64,000 nt of DNA from Lagierella massiliensis (GCF_001407835.1 NZ_CYUO01000005.1:62001-126000); one strand, 5' to 3'; positions 35,766-45,824 are shown, counted from the first letter of the stretch. Numbers and translations are program-made. The notes: generated from the sequence alone by a model not told the origin.

Positions 35766-36161
35766 ATGATGACAGATCCTATAGCAGATATGCTAACGAG
35801 AATAAGAAACGCTAATAATGCTAAACATAAATCAGTTGAAATACCTTCTTCTAAAATAAAGAAAGACGTTGCTTCAATCCTATTGGATGAAGGATTTATT
35901 AGCGGTTTCAATGTTACAGAAGATGACAAACAAGGTATTATAACTTTAGATCTTAAATATGGCCCAAACGATGAAAGAGTAATCTCTGGTATTAAGAGAA
36001 TCTCTAAACCAGGCTTAAGAGTATATGTAAAAGCTCAAGAACTACCAAGAGTGCTTGGAGGTCTTGGAATAGCAATAATCTCTACATCAAAAGGAGTTGT
36101 AACTGACAAGGTTGCAAGACAAGAAGGTGTAGGTGGAGAGGTTATCTGTTACGTATGGTAA
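35766..36161 (+). CDS. rpsH: 30S ribosomal protein S8
   Basis: 131 residues ([20 protein letters not shown]; ends GGEVICYVW). ATG 35766 or the next codon ATG could be used; GAGGAGG upstream. Confidence 0.98.
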   Translation: MMTDPIADMLTRIRNANNAKHKSVEIPSSKIKKDVASILLDEGFISGFNVTEDDKQGIITLDLKYGPNDERVISGIKRISKPGLRVYVKAQELPRVLGGLGIAIISTSKGVVTDKVARQEGVGGEVICYVW

Positions 36162-36186
36162 TGGATAGTATTATTAGGAGGTAAAA

Positions 36187-36726
36187 ATGTCTAGAATTGG
36201 ATTAAAACCAATAGAAATCCCAAGTGGAGTTGACGTAAAAGTTGGCGACAATAATCTAGTTCATGTTAAGGGACCTAAGGGAGAACTTAGCCAAAACTTA
36301 GATAGGGACATGACTATTAATATAGAAGACAATGTTATATCTATATCTCGTCCTTCTGAAAGTAAACATCACAAATCTATTCACGGATTAACAAGAACTT
36401 TATTGGCGAATATGATTGAAGGTGTAACTGAAGGTTACAAGAAGACTTTATTAATAGAAGGTACTGGTTATAGAGCAAGCAAAAGTGGAAATAAACTTGT
36501 AATGAACTTAGGTTTTTCTCATCCAGTTGAAATGGAAGAACCTGAAGGAATTTCAGTTGAAGTGCCTGAACCTCACACAATTGTAGTTTCAGGTATTGAT
36601 AAACAATTGGTAGGAAGCTTTACAGCTAATATTAGAGATCATAGAAAACCTGAACCATATAAGGGCAAAGGTCTTAGATACTCTGATGAATACGTTAGAC
36701 GTAAAGTTGGTAAAACCGGTAAGTAA
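36187..36726 (+). CDS. rplF: 50S ribosomal protein L6
   Basis: 179 residues ([20 protein letters not shown]; ends [19 protein letters not shown]). Full length, near the sarcin-ricin loop. Confidence 0.98.
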   Translation: MSRIGLKPIEIPSGVDVKVGDNNLVHVKGPKGELSQNLDRDMTINIEDNVISISRPSESKHHKSIHGLTRTLLANMIEGVTEGYKKTLLIEGTGYRASKSGNKLVMNLGFSHPVEMEEPEGISVEVPEPHTIVVSGIDKQLVGSFTANIRDHRKPEPYKGKGLRYSDEYVRRKVGKTGK

Positions 36727-36741
36727 AGGAAGGAGTATTAG

Positions 36742-37110
36742 ATGTTAAAGCGCATAGATAAACAAAAAAATAGAAAAGCAAGACATACAAGAATTAGAAA
36801 AAATCTTTCCGGCACTTCTGAAAAACCAAGATTAAACGTATATAAGAGCAATGCCAATATATATGCTCAAATTATAGATGATGCTCAAGGAAAGACTTTA
36901 GTTTCAGCATCAACTCTTGAGAAGGATATCAAATCTGGTTTGGAAAACACTTCAAATAAAGAGGCTGCTAAAGTAGTTGGTAAGGCTATCGGAGAAAAAG
37001 CTGTTAAACTTGGTATTGAAGAAGTAGTATTTGACAGATCCGGATACCTATACCATGGTAAAATTAAAGAATTAGCAGATTCCGCAAGAGAAGCTGGACT
37101 GAAATTCTAG
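36742..37110 (+). CDS. rplR: 50S ribosomal protein L18
   Basis: 122 residues ([40 protein letters not shown]). Binds 5S rRNA. Confidence 0.98.
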   Translation: MLKRIDKQKNRKARHTRIRKNLSGTSEKPRLNVYKSNANIYAQIIDDAQGKTLVSASTLEKDIKSGLENTSNKEAAKVVGKAIGEKAVKLGIEEVVFDRSGYLYHGKIKELADSAREAGLKF

Positions 37111-37127
37111 GAGACGGAGGTACAATA

Positions 37128-37634
37128 TTGGAACTTTTAACTAAAAATGTAGAAGGTTTAGAATTAGAAGAAAGAGTTGTTGCTATCAACCGTGTTGCAA
37201 AAGTTGTTAAGGGTGGTAGAAACTTCAGATTCACAGCCGTTGTAGTAGTTGGAGATAAAAACGGTAAGGTTGGGATCGGTACAGGCAAGGCACATGAAGT
37301 TCCTGAAGCTATAAAAAAGGGAGTTCAAGATGCTAAAAAGCATATGATTGAAGTACCTTTAGTTGGAACATCTATTCCTCACGAAGTAACAGGAGTATTC
37401 GGAGCTGGAAGAGTATTCTTAAAACCAGCGTACGAAGGTACTGGAGTTATTGCAGGAGGTCCTGTTCGTGATGTATGTGAACTTGCGGGCATCAAGGATA
37501 TTCGTTCAAAATCTCTTGGAACATCCAACCCTCGAAACATAGTGAATGCAACTATTGAAGGACTTAAGAGTCTTAAGAAAGCAAGTGATGTTGCTAGATT
37601 AAGAGGAAAGTCCGTTGACGAAATCATCGGGTAA
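37128..37634 (+). CDS. rpsE: 30S ribosomal protein S5
   Basis: 168 residues ([40 protein letters not shown]). TTG start at 37128 with ACGGAGG upstream. Confidence 0.98.
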   Translation: MELLTKNVEGLELEERVVAINRVAKVVKGGRNFRFTAVVVVGDKNGKVGIGTGKAHEVPEAIKKGVQDAKKHMIEVPLVGTSIPHEVTGVFGAGRVFLKPAYEGTGVIAGGPVRDVCELAGIKDIRSKSLGTSNPRNIVNATIEGLKSLKKASDVARLRGKSVDEIIG

Positions 37635-37645
37635 GGAGGCTTTTT

Positions 37646-37828
37646 ATGAAGAAGCTTAAAATAACTCTAAAGAGAAGTTTAATAGGTAGAACTGACAAGC
37701 ATAAAAAAGCTATTAAGTCATTAGGACTTAAAAAGATTGGTTCTTATGTAATCAAAGAAGATAATCCTGCTTTAAGAGGAGTTATTAACAAAGTAGGGTA
37801 TATGATAGATGTTGAAGAAGTAGAATAA
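37646..37828 (+). CDS. rpmD: 50S ribosomal protein L30
   Basis: 60 residues ([20 protein letters not shown]), single-domain bacterial form. Confidence 0.98.
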   Translation: MKKLKITLKRSLIGRTDKHKKAIKSLGLKKIGSYVIKEDNPALRGVINKVGYMIDVEEVE

Positions 37829-37847
37829 AGGGGAGGTGTACTTTACG

Positions 37848-38297
37848 ATGAAATTACACGACTTAAAACCTGCTAATGGTGGTGGCGTTAAACCAAAGAA
37901 AAGAGTAGGTAGAGGTTATGGTTCAGGTCTTGGACACAATGCAGGACGTGGACGTGACGGACAAAATTCAAGATCAGGCGGCGGTGTAAGACCAGGTTTT
38001 GAAGGGGGTCAAATGCCTTTATTCAGAAGACTTCCTAAGAGAGGTTTTACGAATATATTTAGTAAGGTATATGCAGAAGTTAATTTAGAACAATTAAATA
38101 GATTTGAAGATGGCACTTTAGTAACTCCTGAGCTTTTGATTGAAGAAGGTATTGTAAAAAAATCTAAAGCTAAAGATGGAGTAAAGATACTTGGTTCAGG
38201 TGAGTTAAACAAAAAGCTGACTGTTCAAGCTACTAAATTCACAAAGTCTGCTATGGAAAAAATAACTCAAGCCGGAGGAAAGGCTGAGGAGGTATAA
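37848..38297 (+). CDS. rplO: 50S ribosomal protein L15
   Basis: 149 residues ([40 protein letters not shown]). Start ATG 37848 with GGGGAGGTG; the earlier in-frame ATG overlaps that site. Confidence 0.98.
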   Translation: MKLHDLKPANGGGVKPKKRVGRGYGSGLGHNAGRGRDGQNSRSGGGVRPGFEGGQMPLFRRLPKRGFTNIFSKVYAEVNLEQLNRFEDGTLVTPELLIEEGIVKKSKAKDGVKILGSGELNKKLTVQATKFTKSAMEKITQAGGKAEEV

Positions 38298-38298
38298 A

Positions 38299-39582
38299 AT
38301 GCTTCATACGCTGAAGAATGCTTGGAAAGTTAAAGAAGTTAGAGATAGACTTATATTTACTTTCCTAATGCTTGTAGTATATAGACTGGGCAATGTTATC
38401 CCAGTTCCATTTATGGATGCTAAGGTTGTCCAAGCTCATATGTCAGGACAAGACGCAGGACTTCTTTCAATGCTTAATGCGTTCTCAGGAGGAAGTTTAT
38501 CAAATATGAGTATATTTGCACTAAGTATATATCCTTATATTACTGCTTCCATCATTATTCAACTTCTTACTATTGCAATTCCAAGACTTGAAGAAATTGC
38601 AAAGGATGGAGAAGAAGGAAAGAAAAAAATTGGACAATACACAAAGATTATGGGCGTTGTACTTGGATTTGTACAAGCCTATGCAATGGTAAATGTACTT
38701 TTCAGCGATGCTGTTCAAATAGCGAAAGGTAATACTCTTTCAAAGTTAATAATGTTATTAACTGTAGTTGCAGGTTCAATGTTCCTTGTATGGTTAGGTG
38801 AGATGATAACTGCAAAGGGAGTTGGAAATGGAATTTCTATAATAATTTTCTTTGGTATTATCTCAGGTGCTCCAAGAGCCGTTCAAACTATGATTGCCCA
38901 AAGAAGAGGCGGAATGGTTGCATGGTGGGCATTTTTGATATTTGTACTCGTTTCAATTGCAATACTTATTATAGTAATTGAAATAAACCAAGGGGAAAGA
39001 AGAATTCCTGTTCAATATGCAAAAAGAGTTGTAGGTAGAAAGATGTATGGTGGTCAATCCACACATATTCCAGTTAAGGTTAATATGTCAGGAGTTATGC
39101 CAGTAATCTTCGCATCATCTATTTTACAATTACCAAACACCATAATTTCACTTTTTGGAGGCAAAGCGCCTAAATGGTTAGAATATGTATTTAGTATGCA
39201 GACCATAAGCGGATTGATAATATACTGTATAATCAATCTGATTTTAATCATAATATTTGCTTACTTCTACAGTGCTATACAATTTAACACAGTAGAATAT
39301 GCTAAAAACTTACAACAATATGGTGGATTTATTCCAGGAATCAGACCTGGAAGACCAACAGGTGAATACCTACAAAATATTTCTGGAAAGATTACTTTAA
39401 TAGGGGCTTTAATACTTGCTGTAGTTGCAACAGCTCCATTTATTATAAACTATGCGTTAAAGCTTAGAATGATCTTTGCGGGAACTTCACTAATCATCGT
39501 TGTAGGTGTTATATTAGAGACAATAAAACAAATAGAATCAATGTTGACAATGAGACATTATAAAGGTTTTTTAAATAAATAG
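38299..39582 (+). CDS. secY: Protein translocase subunit SecY
   Basis: 427 residues, ten membrane helices, the channel of the Sec translocon. Starts MLHTLKNAWKVKEVRDRLIF; has the plug/TM2 region GLLSMLNAFSGGSLSNMSIF and the cytoplasmic loops QGERRIPVQYAKRVVGRKM and PGIRPGRPTGEYL, which contact the ribosome and SecA. It begins one base after rplO ends, which is the usual spc-operon place. GAGGAGGT before ATG. Confidence 0.98.
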   Translation: MLHTLKNAWKVKEVRDRLIFTFLMLVVYRLGNVIPVPFMDAKVVQAHMSGQDAGLLSMLNAFSGGSLSNMSIFALSIYPYITASIIIQLLTIAIPRLEEIAKDGEEGKKKIGQYTKIMGVVLGFVQAYAMVNVLFSDAVQIAKGNTLSKLIMLLTVVAGSMFLVWLGEMITAKGVGNGISIIIFFGIISGAPRAVQTMIAQRRGGMVAWWAFLIFVLVSIAILIIVIEINQGERRIPVQYAKRVVGRKMYGGQSTHIPVKVNMSGVMPVIFASSILQLPNTIISLFGGKAPKWLEYVFSMQTISGLIIYCIINLILIIIFAYFYSAIQFNTVEYAKNLQQYGGFIPGIRPGRPTGEYLQNISGKITLIGALILAVVATAPFIINYALKLRMIFAGTSLIIVVGVILETIKQIESMLTMRHYKGFLNK

Positions 39583-39591
39583 GAGATATAA

Positions 39592-40248
39592 ATGAGATTG
39601 GTACTATTAGGACCTCCAGGAGCAGGTAAAGGGACTCAAGCAGAAAAAATTGTTGACGAGTTTGAAGTGCTACATGTTTCTACGGGGGACATTTTCAGGA
39701 AGAATATTAAAGAAGAAACAGAACTTGGTAAAAAAGTTAAAGGATATCTTGCAGAAGGTAAACTTGTTCCTGACGAACTTACAATAGATTTGGTATGGGA
39801 TAGACTTGACCAAGATGACTGCAAGAATGGATTTATGTTGGATGGATTTCCAAGAACAATCAAACAGGCTGAAGCTTTAACTAAAGGTCTTGAAGAAAGA
39901 AAAATCAAATTAGATTCTGTAATAAATATAGACGTGGATTCCGAAGTTCTCATTAAAAGACTTGCAGGAAGAAGAGTTTGTTTAAACTGTGGAGCTTCAT
40001 ATCATGTTGATAATAAGCCTTCAAAGGAAGAAGGAATTTGTGACAGATGTGGACACGAGATAGTTCAAAGAGAAGACGACAAGGAAGAAACTGTTAAAAA
40101 TAGAATCGATGTTTATAAGAAACAAACTGAACCTTTAATTGAGTACTATAGCAACCTTGGATTAATCTTTAATGTGGATGGAACTTTAGGACCAGATGAA
40201 GTATTTGGTAGAATTAAAGATCATCTTACACAACTGGACCAAATGTAA
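39592..40248 (+). CDS. adk: Adenylate kinase
   Basis: 218 residues, interconverting AMP, ADP and ATP. P-loop GPPGAGKGTQ at 7-16; DGFPRTIKQAEAL; a long LID with four cysteines in CLNC and CDRC, so the LID is zinc-bound as in Gram-positive enzymes. In many Firmicutes adk is followed by map (methionine aminopeptidase); here the next gene is a KOW protein and map is absent. Confidence 0.98.
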   Translation: MRLVLLGPPGAGKGTQAEKIVDEFEVLHVSTGDIFRKNIKEETELGKKVKGYLAEGKLVPDELTIDLVWDRLDQDDCKNGFMLDGFPRTIKQAEALTKGLEERKIKLDSVINIDVDSEVLIKRLAGRRVCLNCGASYHVDNKPSKEEGICDRCGHEIVQREDDKEETVKNRIDVYKKQTEPLIEYYSNLGLIFNVDGTLGPDEVFGRIKDHLTQLDQM

Positions 40249-40265
40249 TATTCTCGGGAGAGAAA

Positions 40266-40535
40266 ATGGACCAATTTAAAGAGTTAGTTGAAGGTCAAGT
40301 GGTTAGATCCCTGTCAGGACGTGATAAAGGAAAATTCCAAATAGTTATAAAGCTCTTGGACAATAATTTTGTACAGGTCGTAGATGGGAAAAGAAGAAAA
40401 CTTGAAAGACCTAAGCTGAAGAAGACAAAGCATTTACAAAAAACAAATAGCGTTTTTGATATGACTTATGTTACTAATGACAGTCATGTTAGAAAGCTAC
40501 TAAAAGAGTTTATGAACGACAAGGAGGCTCATTAA
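40266..40535 (+). CDS. KOW-domain RNA-binding protein (L14e-like)
   Basis: An 89-residue protein with an N-terminal KOW motif (GQVVRSLSGRDKGKFQIVIK) and a basic middle (DGKRRKLERPKLKKTKH). It belongs to the small KOW proteins annotated as L14e/L6e-like that lie before infA in clostridia-type bacteria. RNA binding is expected; the target, perhaps the ribosome, is not established. Confidence 0.85.
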   Translation: MDQFKELVEGQVVRSLSGRDKGKFQIVIKLLDNNFVQVVDGKRRKLERPKLKKTKHLQKTNSVFDMTYVTNDSHVRKLLKEFMNDKEAH

Positions 40536-40538
40536 CTA

Positions 40539-40757
40539 ATGGCTAAGAAGGATATAATCGAAGTAGAAGGTACAGTTGTTGAAGCTTTACCAAATACGAT
40601 TTTTAAAGTAAAACTTGAAAATGGACATGAAATAACAGCTCATATCTCCGGAAAACTAAGGATGAATTACATTAGAATTCTTCCTGGAGATAAAGTGGTA
40701 GTAGAATTATCGCCTTATGATTTAACTAAGGGAAGAATAACTTGGCGTAACAAGTAG
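40539..40757 (+). CDS. infA: Translation initiation factor IF-1
   Basis: 72 residues, an OB-fold ([51 protein letters not shown]). Binds the ribosomal A site at initiation. CAAGGAGG overlaps the end of the preceding gene. Confidence 0.98.
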   Translation: MAKKDIIEVEGTVVEALPNTIFKVKLENGHEITAHISGKLRMNYIRILPGDKVVVELSPYDLTKGRITWRNK

Positions 40758-40766
40758 GAGGTTAGC

Positions 40767-40880
40767 ATGAAGGTAAGATCATCAGTTAAAAAGATGTGTG
40801 AAAAATGTAAGATTATCAAACGTAAAGGACGTATAATGGTTATTTGTGATAATCCTAAACATAAACAAAGACAAGGTTAA
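40767..40880 (+). CDS. rpmJ: 50S ribosomal protein L36
   Basis: 37 residues, below usual length cut-offs. It reads [20 protein letters not shown] and ends KHKQRQG. Cys11, Cys14, Cys27 and His32 form the zinc site, the so-called C+ type. GGAGG before ATG; lies between infA and rpsM as expected. Confidence 0.98.
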   Translation: MKVRSSVKKMCEKCKIIKRKGRIMVICDNPKHKQRQG

Positions 40881-40895
40881 GGAGGGACAATAATA

Positions 40896-41258
40896 GTGTC
40901 AAGAATTGCCGGGGTAGATTTACCCAGAGAAAAAAGAGTAGAAATCGGGCTTACAGCTATATATGGCGTTGGAAGAGCTCGTTCATTAGAAATTCTTAAA
41001 GCTGCCGGAGTTAATCCTGGAACAAAAGTAAAGGACTTAACTGAAGCTGAAATGGGAGCTATAAGAGAGCAACTTGATAATTACGAAATTGAAGGTGACC
41101 TACGTAGAACGGTTGCTATGAATATCAAGAGATTAAAAGAAATAAATTGTTACAGAGGAATTAGACACAAAAGAGGTCTTCCAGTAAGAGGACAAAATAC
41201 AAAGAACAACTCAAGAACTCGTAAGGGTCCTAAGAGAATAGCTCAAAAGAATAAGTAA
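40896..41258 (+). CDS. rpsM: 30S ribosomal protein S13
   Basis: 120 residues ([40 protein letters not shown]). GTG start at 40896 with AAGGAGG. Confidence 0.98.
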   Translation: MSRIAGVDLPREKRVEIGLTAIYGVGRARSLEILKAAGVNPGTKVKDLTEAEMGAIREQLDNYEIEGDLRRTVAMNIKRLKEINCYRGIRHKRGLPVRGQNTKNNSRTRKGPKRIAQKNK

Positions 41259-41271
41259 GGAGGGGATTTAA

Positions 41272-41676
41272 TTGGCACAAAAGAAAGCAAAAACTCGTTC
41301 AACAAAATCAAAGAGAAGAGTTAGAAAAAATATTGATAAGGGTCAAGCTCACATAGTATCATCATTTAACAATACTATGGTTAGTTTAACAGACCTTCAA
41401 GGTAATTTAATTTCTTGGGCATCAGCAGGTCAATTAGGCTTCCGTGGATCAAGAAAATCTACTCCTTTTGCAGCGCAAGAAGCAGCACAAGAAGCAGCAA
41501 AAAAAGCTATGGATCACGGCTTAAAAGTAGTTGAAGTATATGTAAAGGGACCTGGTTCAGGAAGAGAAGCAGCAATAAGATCATTACAAGCTTCAGGACT
41601 TGAAATCAGTCTTATCAAAGACGTAACACCAGTTCCTCATAATGGTTGTAGACCACCTAAGAGAAGAAGAGTTTAA
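41272..41676 (+). CDS. rpsK: 30S ribosomal protein S11
   Basis: 134 residues ([38 protein letters not shown]). TTG start at 41272 with AAGGAGG. rpsD, which usually follows, is displaced to 43103. Confidence 0.98.
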   Translation: MAQKKAKTRSTKSKRRVRKNIDKGQAHIVSSFNNTMVSLTDLQGNLISWASAGQLGFRGSRKSTPFAAQEAAQEAAKKAMDHGLKVVEVYVKGPGSGREAAIRSLQASGLEISLIKDVTPVPHNGCRPPKRRRV

Positions 41677-41737
41677 TACGAATAATTATAAATATAGGAT
41701 ATCCTTAACTCGACGTACTTCATAGGAGGCGCAAATT

Positions 41738-42670
41738 ATGACACAAAACTTAATGGCTAAAATTGAAATAGCAGATATTAACGAAGAAAAAAATCATGGA
41801 AAATTTGTTATAGCTCCTTTAGAGAGAGGTTTTGGAACTACACTTGGGAATGGATTAAGGAGAGTTCTTCTTTCATCTCTTCCCGGATCTGCAGTTACCA
41901 AGGTGCATATACAAGACGTACTACATGAATTCTCAACAATAAAAGGTGTTTTAGAAGATGTCTCAGAACTTATATTAAACATCAAAGGGATAGCTTTAAA
42001 GAGTTTATCCGAAGAGCCGATTAATATCGATATAGATCTTAAGGGACCTTGCATCTTTACAGCAAAAGACATTGAACAAGATGTAAACTTGGAAGTTGCA
42101 AAACCTGATCAGTATATTGCAACACTAAACGAAGATGCACATTTAAAAATGAGTCTTCGTATAGAAAATGGAAAAGGCTATAGAGTTTCAGATCTAAACA
42201 AGTCTGAAGAAGATCCAATAGGTGTTATTCCAATAGATTCTACATTCACACCAGTTACAAAAGTTAATTTTGAAATTACTGAACTTGTGTCAAATAAAGA
42301 AAAATTGGAATTAGATATATGGACAGATGGGACTATATCATCCCAAGATGCCTTGGCAAAAGGTGCTAAGATATTAACAGATTATCTTGCCCTATTTATA
42401 GACTTACCGGAATATACTTTTGAAGAAGAAGTAGAGGAAGAAGAAGAGTCTTCTATAGAGGGCTTATTATCTACAAGCATAGAAGAACTTGACCTTTCCC
42501 TAAGATCTTTCAACTGTTTAAAGAGATCTGATATAAATACAGTTGGAGATATAATATCAAAGGGCGTTGAGGAATTGAGCAAAATAAAGAATTTTGGTAG
42601 GAAGTCCTTTGAAGAAGTGGAATCTAAAATCCATGAATTGGGCTTAGAATTTTCAGATAAAGAAGATTAG
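41738..42670 (+). CDS. rpoA: RNA polymerase alpha subunit
   Basis: 310 residues. The N-terminal assembly domain (GFGTTLGNGLRRVLLSSLPG) and the C-terminal domain (about 245-305: DLSLRSFNCLKRSDINTVGD, FGRKSFEEVESKI), which binds UP elements and activators, are joined by an acidic linker (EEEVEEEEESS). Confidence 0.98.
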   Translation: MTQNLMAKIEIADINEEKNHGKFVIAPLERGFGTTLGNGLRRVLLSSLPGSAVTKVHIQDVLHEFSTIKGVLEDVSELILNIKGIALKSLSEEPINIDIDLKGPCIFTAKDIEQDVNLEVAKPDQYIATLNEDAHLKMSLRIENGKGYRVSDLNKSEEDPIGVIPIDSTFTPVTKVNFEITELVSNKEKLELDIWTDGTISSQDALAKGAKILTDYLALFIDLPEYTFEEEVEEEEESSIEGLLSTSIEELDLSLRSFNCLKRSDINTVGDIISKGVEELSKIKNFGRKSFEEVESKIHELGLEFSDKED

Positions 42671-42682
42671 GAGGAGGCATAA

Positions 42683-43024
42683 ATGGCAAACCTTAGAAAA
42701 CTTGGTAGAAGAACAGACCATAGACAAGCTATGCTTAGAAACCAAGTTCAATCTCTTCTTGAACATGGAAGAATTGAAACTACTCTTACAAGAGCTAAAG
42801 AAACCAGAAGAGTAGCAGAAAAAATGATTACCCTTGCAAAAAAAGGGGATTTACACTCAAGAAGACAAGTTATGGCTTATGTATATAAAGATGACGTTGC
42901 ACATAAGTTATTTGAAGAAATAGCTCCGCAATACAAAGAAAGAAATGGTGGATACACCAGAATCTTAAAACTTGGACCTCGTATGGGAGACAGTGCGGAA
43001 ATGTGTATATTAGAACTTGTTTAA
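42683..43024 (+). CDS. rplQ: 50S ribosomal protein L17
   Basis: 113 residues ([31 protein letters not shown]-like [31 protein letters not shown]). Short form, without a C-terminal extension. Confidence 0.98.
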   Translation: MANLRKLGRRTDHRQAMLRNQVQSLLEHGRIETTLTRAKETRRVAEKMITLAKKGDLHSRRQVMAYVYKDDVAHKLFEEIAPQYKERNGGYTRILKLGPRMGDSAEMCILELV

Positions 43025-43102
43025 TAAACAAGTAGGTTAAATAAGATAGATACTGTGGCTTAAAATTATCCGCGGCAAAATAATTTTAAGGAGATATAAG
43101 AT

Positions 43103-43699
43103 ATGGCAAAAATGATGGAACCAAGATTTAAACAAGCAAGAAGACTTGGACTAAATGTTTCAGGACATCCAAAAGCTGAAAAAAGAATGGGAAAAGGTCT
43201 TGGCAGAGAAGATAAGAAACTAACAGAATATGGTAGACAATTACTTGAAAAACAAAGACTTCGTGCTTATTATGGAGTAATGGAAAAACAATTCTTCAAC
43301 TACTTCAGAAAAGCATATAAATCTCAAGAATCTACAGGTGATGCTCTAATTAAGATGTTGGAAACAAGACTTGATAACTTAGTATATAGAGCAGGTTTTG
43401 CTTCATCAATTAGACAAGCAAGACAAATGGTAGTTCATGGACATATATTGGTAAACGGTAAGAAGGTAAATATCCCTTCATACCAAGTACAACCAGGAGA
43501 TGAACTTGAATTAAGAGAAAAATCAAGAAAAAATGAAATGTTTAAAGAAAACTTTGAAACAAATTTCAGCTATTCACTTCCTTATATTTCAAAAGCAGAA
43601 GGATTTAAAATAAAATTAGACAGAATGCCTGAAAGAGAAGAAGTTCCAATAGAAATAACAGATTCATTAATAGTAGAGTTCTACTCAAGATTAGTATAA
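43103..43699 (+). CDS. rpsD: 30S ribosomal protein S4
   Basis: 198 residues. S4 domain in the middle ([40 protein letters not shown]). It has no N-terminal CxxC zinc motif ([18 protein letters not shown]). In most bacteria rpsD sits between rpsK and rpoA; here it is after rplQ, behind a 78-base leader with a possible TAAAATTAT/ATAATTTTA stem (about 43061-43090), which could be an S4 regulatory site. Confidence 0.97.
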   Translation: MAKMMEPRFKQARRLGLNVSGHPKAEKRMGKGLGREDKKLTEYGRQLLEKQRLRAYYGVMEKQFFNYFRKAYKSQESTGDALIKMLETRLDNLVYRAGFASSIRQARQMVVHGHILVNGKKVNIPSYQVQPGDELELREKSRKNEMFKENFETNFSYSLPYISKAEGFKIKLDRMPEREEVPIEITDSLIVEFYSRLV

Positions 43700-43706
43700 T
43701 TATCAA

Positions 43707-43735
43707 GCCGGGAAGTTCACCTTCTCGGTATTTTT
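43707..43735 (+). terminator. Terminator of the ribosomal superoperon
   Basis: Stem CCGGGAA / TTCTCGG with a GTTCACC-type loop, followed by a T-run. Confidence 0.8.
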
Positions 43736-43842
43736 ATGCCCAAAATTAAAAAAATCATACATATAGGGTATATAATAACTTGAAAAGAACTTTCAAAGAA
43801 CATATAATAAGCTAATAAAGAAATAAAAATAAGGAGATAGAA

Positions 43843-44304
43843 ATGGAAGACAAACTCTATATTATTATGCATAGACTAATAGATGAAAATGATGACTCAG
43901 GACTTTCAGACTATAAAATAGAATTTCCATTTGGAAATGCGGAAAATGTAAAAAAATTTAATGAAATTGCAAAAGAACTTTTTCGGTTAGACGGAATAGA
44001 AAAAACAGACAAAAAATTTACCATACAGATAAACTCACAAGATTATATAGTAAAGACTACATCTCCATATAAATACGATTTACAGACAATTCAAATTGAA
44101 TATATTAAAGATGGAGATGAAAACAAAAACTATAAACTTTTAGAATTAGATAAAGAAGAAATTAGAAGTTTTTTCAAAAAACTTGTTAAAGCAGCAAAAA
44201 CAGAAGAGATATATCCAAATAAAGAAGAAACACCAAATGTAAAACATAAACATCCACATCTATTACAAGGTGGAATAAATCCACCAAACACATCAAGGGA
44301 GTAG
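43843..44304 (+). CDS. Conserved-looking hypothetical protein
   Basis: A 153-residue soluble, charged protein with no recognised domain, signal or membrane segment. Its sequence (YIIMHRLIDENDDSGLSDYK; FTIQINSQDYIVKTTS) suggests an alpha/beta fold. AAGGAGATAG precedes the ATG. It is seven bases upstream of an L,D-transpeptidase gene, and both use very A-rich codons, so a link to cell-wall synthesis is possible. Confidence 0.6.
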   Translation: MEDKLYIIMHRLIDENDDSGLSDYKIEFPFGNAENVKKFNEIAKELFRLDGIEKTDKKFTIQINSQDYIVKTTSPYKYDLQTIQIEYIKDGDENKNYKLLELDKEEIRSFFKKLVKAAKTEEIYPNKEETPNVKHKHPHLLQGGINPPNTSRE

Positions 44305-44311
44305 GTGCAAA

Positions 44312-45637
44312 ATGAAGAAAGGAAAAATAGTTACAATAGTAATAATCATATTTATATATATTGGGGGACTTTTTTACTTTAACAATTACTCATATCCATT
44401 AACTAAAATCAATGGTGAAAAAAAAGCATTTGTAGCATTGAAAGATATAAAAGATCCAAATTATGAAGATTACACACTTAAAGTAAAAGGAAAAAACAAC
44501 AAAAAAGAAGAATTTAGAGCAGAAGATTTAGATTTTAAAGTGGAAGAAAAAACTCCTCTAAAAATTAATCAAAAAGCTCCTCTTTGGTTTGTTGAAATAT
44601 TTAAGAAACATGACTATAAATTAGATTACAACTATATCTTTAGCGAAGAAAAGTTAGACGAATCATTAAAAAGTTCAAAACTTAATCAAGATGTAGAAAA
44701 ATCAAAAGATGCGCAAGTAGAACTTGTGGGAACAAAATATGAAATAATCCCAGAAAAATATGGCGACGAAATAGACTTAGAAAAAACAAAAGAAAGTATA
44801 ATAGCAGCGTTTAAAAGTAAAGAAGAAGAAATAGAACTGGAGGAAGAATATATAAAGCCTCAATTAACAAAAGACAGTAAAGAATTACAAGAAGAACTTG
44901 AGACAAAACAAAGACTCTTCTCAACGATATTGACATTTGACTTTGACGATAGAAAATTCGAAGTGAAAGGCGACGAATTAATTTCATTTTATGATAAACT
45001 ACAAGATGGATATCAACTAAATAGAGATAGAGTTAGAGCATACGTAGCAGATTTGGCAAAAAAAACAGATACATTTGGCACAGATAGAAAATTCCAAACT
45101 ACCGGCAGGGGAGAAGTTGCAGTAGGAGGAGGAATATATGGCTGGCAAATGGATGTAGACAAAACAACAGAAAACACAATGAAAGCTATAGAAGAAGCCA
45201 AAAGTCAAGACGTAGAAATAGAATACAAACTTCGCTCCCTAACAAGAGCAGAAGATGATATAGGAAACACATATATTGAAATTGACCTATCAAGACAACA
45301 TCTATGGTTTTATAAAGAAGGCAACTTAGTCGTAGAATCAGACGTTATAACAGGAGCCCCATACGGAGGCAGAGAAACACCAACAGGAGTATTTAAAGTT
45401 TGGTCAAGAGAGACAGATAGAAATCTTACAGGAGAAGACTACAGCTCACCAGTTTCATTCTGGATGCCAATTAACTGGAGTGGCGTAGGACTACACGATG
45501 CCTCATGGCAAGATAAGTTCGGAGGCGAACTTTATAAGAGTAGAGGTTCAAGAGGATGCATTAATCTTCCGTACGAAGTTGCAAAGAAAATATACACAGA
45601 AGTAAAAAACGAAACACCAGTTGTAATATACAAATAA
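44312..45637 (+). CDS. L,D-transpeptidase with PG-binding region
   Basis: A 441-residue anchored protein: membrane helix (about 5-25), a long PG_binding_4-like region (about 70-330; e.g. EIIPEKYGDEIDLEKTKESI), then a YkuD domain from about 325. The catalytic motif is H..SRGCINLPYEVA with HDASW upstream, the His/Cys pair of L,D-transpeptidases, which make 3-3 peptidoglycan cross-links or attach proteins. A glycine-rich stretch (AVGGGIYGWQMD) precedes the catalytic domain. The gene lies just upstream of the rRNA promoters. Confidence 0.9.
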   Translation: MKKGKIVTIVIIIFIYIGGLFYFNNYSYPLTKINGEKKAFVALKDIKDPNYEDYTLKVKGKNNKKEEFRAEDLDFKVEEKTPLKINQKAPLWFVEIFKKHDYKLDYNYIFSEEKLDESLKSSKLNQDVEKSKDAQVELVGTKYEIIPEKYGDEIDLEKTKESIIAAFKSKEEEIELEEEYIKPQLTKDSKELQEELETKQRLFSTILTFDFDDRKFEVKGDELISFYDKLQDGYQLNRDRVRAYVADLAKKTDTFGTDRKFQTTGRGEVAVGGGIYGWQMDVDKTTENTMKAIEEAKSQDVEIEYKLRSLTRAEDDIGNTYIEIDLSRQHLWFYKEGNLVVESDVITGAPYGGRETPTGVFKVWSRETDRNLTGEDYSSPVSFWMPINWSGVGLHDASWQDKFGGELYKSRGSRGCINLPYEVAKKIYTEVKNETPVVIYK

Positions 45638-45648
45638 ATAAAAAACAT

Positions 45649-45677
45649 TTGACAAAACAAAACAATAATGATATTAT
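45649..45677 (+). promoter_or_regulatory. rRNA promoter P1 (putative)
   Basis: TTGACA (45649-45654), 17 bases, TATTAT (45672-45677). It is followed at once by a terminator hairpin. Confidence 0.65.
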
Positions 45678-45681
45678 AATT

Positions 45682-45705
45682 AGGCACTCAAGGAAGTGCC
45701 TTTTT
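45682..45705 (+). terminator. Terminator hairpin between rRNA P1 and P2
   Basis: Perfect 7-bp stem AGGCACT / AGTGCCT, 6-base loop, then five T. It may end the L,D-transpeptidase transcript, but its place just after P1 means P1 RNA must read through it. Confidence 0.8.
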
Positions 45706-45730
45706 AAATTCGAAAATTTGCCAAAAATAT

Positions 45731-45759
45731 TTGACAACAAGAACTTAACTTGGTACTAT
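45731..45759 (+). promoter_or_regulatory. rRNA promoter P2
   Basis: TTGACA (45731-45736), 17 bases, TACTAT (45754-45759). Followed by a leader with CACTC/GAGTG near 45776-45785 and the pre-16S stem. Confidence 0.8.
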
Positions 45760-45807
45760 ATATGAGTTGTCACTCAAGAAGAGTGCAAAAGAACCTAAAC
45801 AAGTGAA

Positions 45808-45824
45808 AAGTGTAAAAAACTTTT
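45808..45824 (+). other. Pre-16S processing stem (5' arm)
   Basis: AAGTGTAAAAAACTTTT pairs with AAAGTTTTTTACACTT at 47433-47448 downstream of the 16S gene, the usual double-stranded site for RNase III. Confidence 0.75.
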
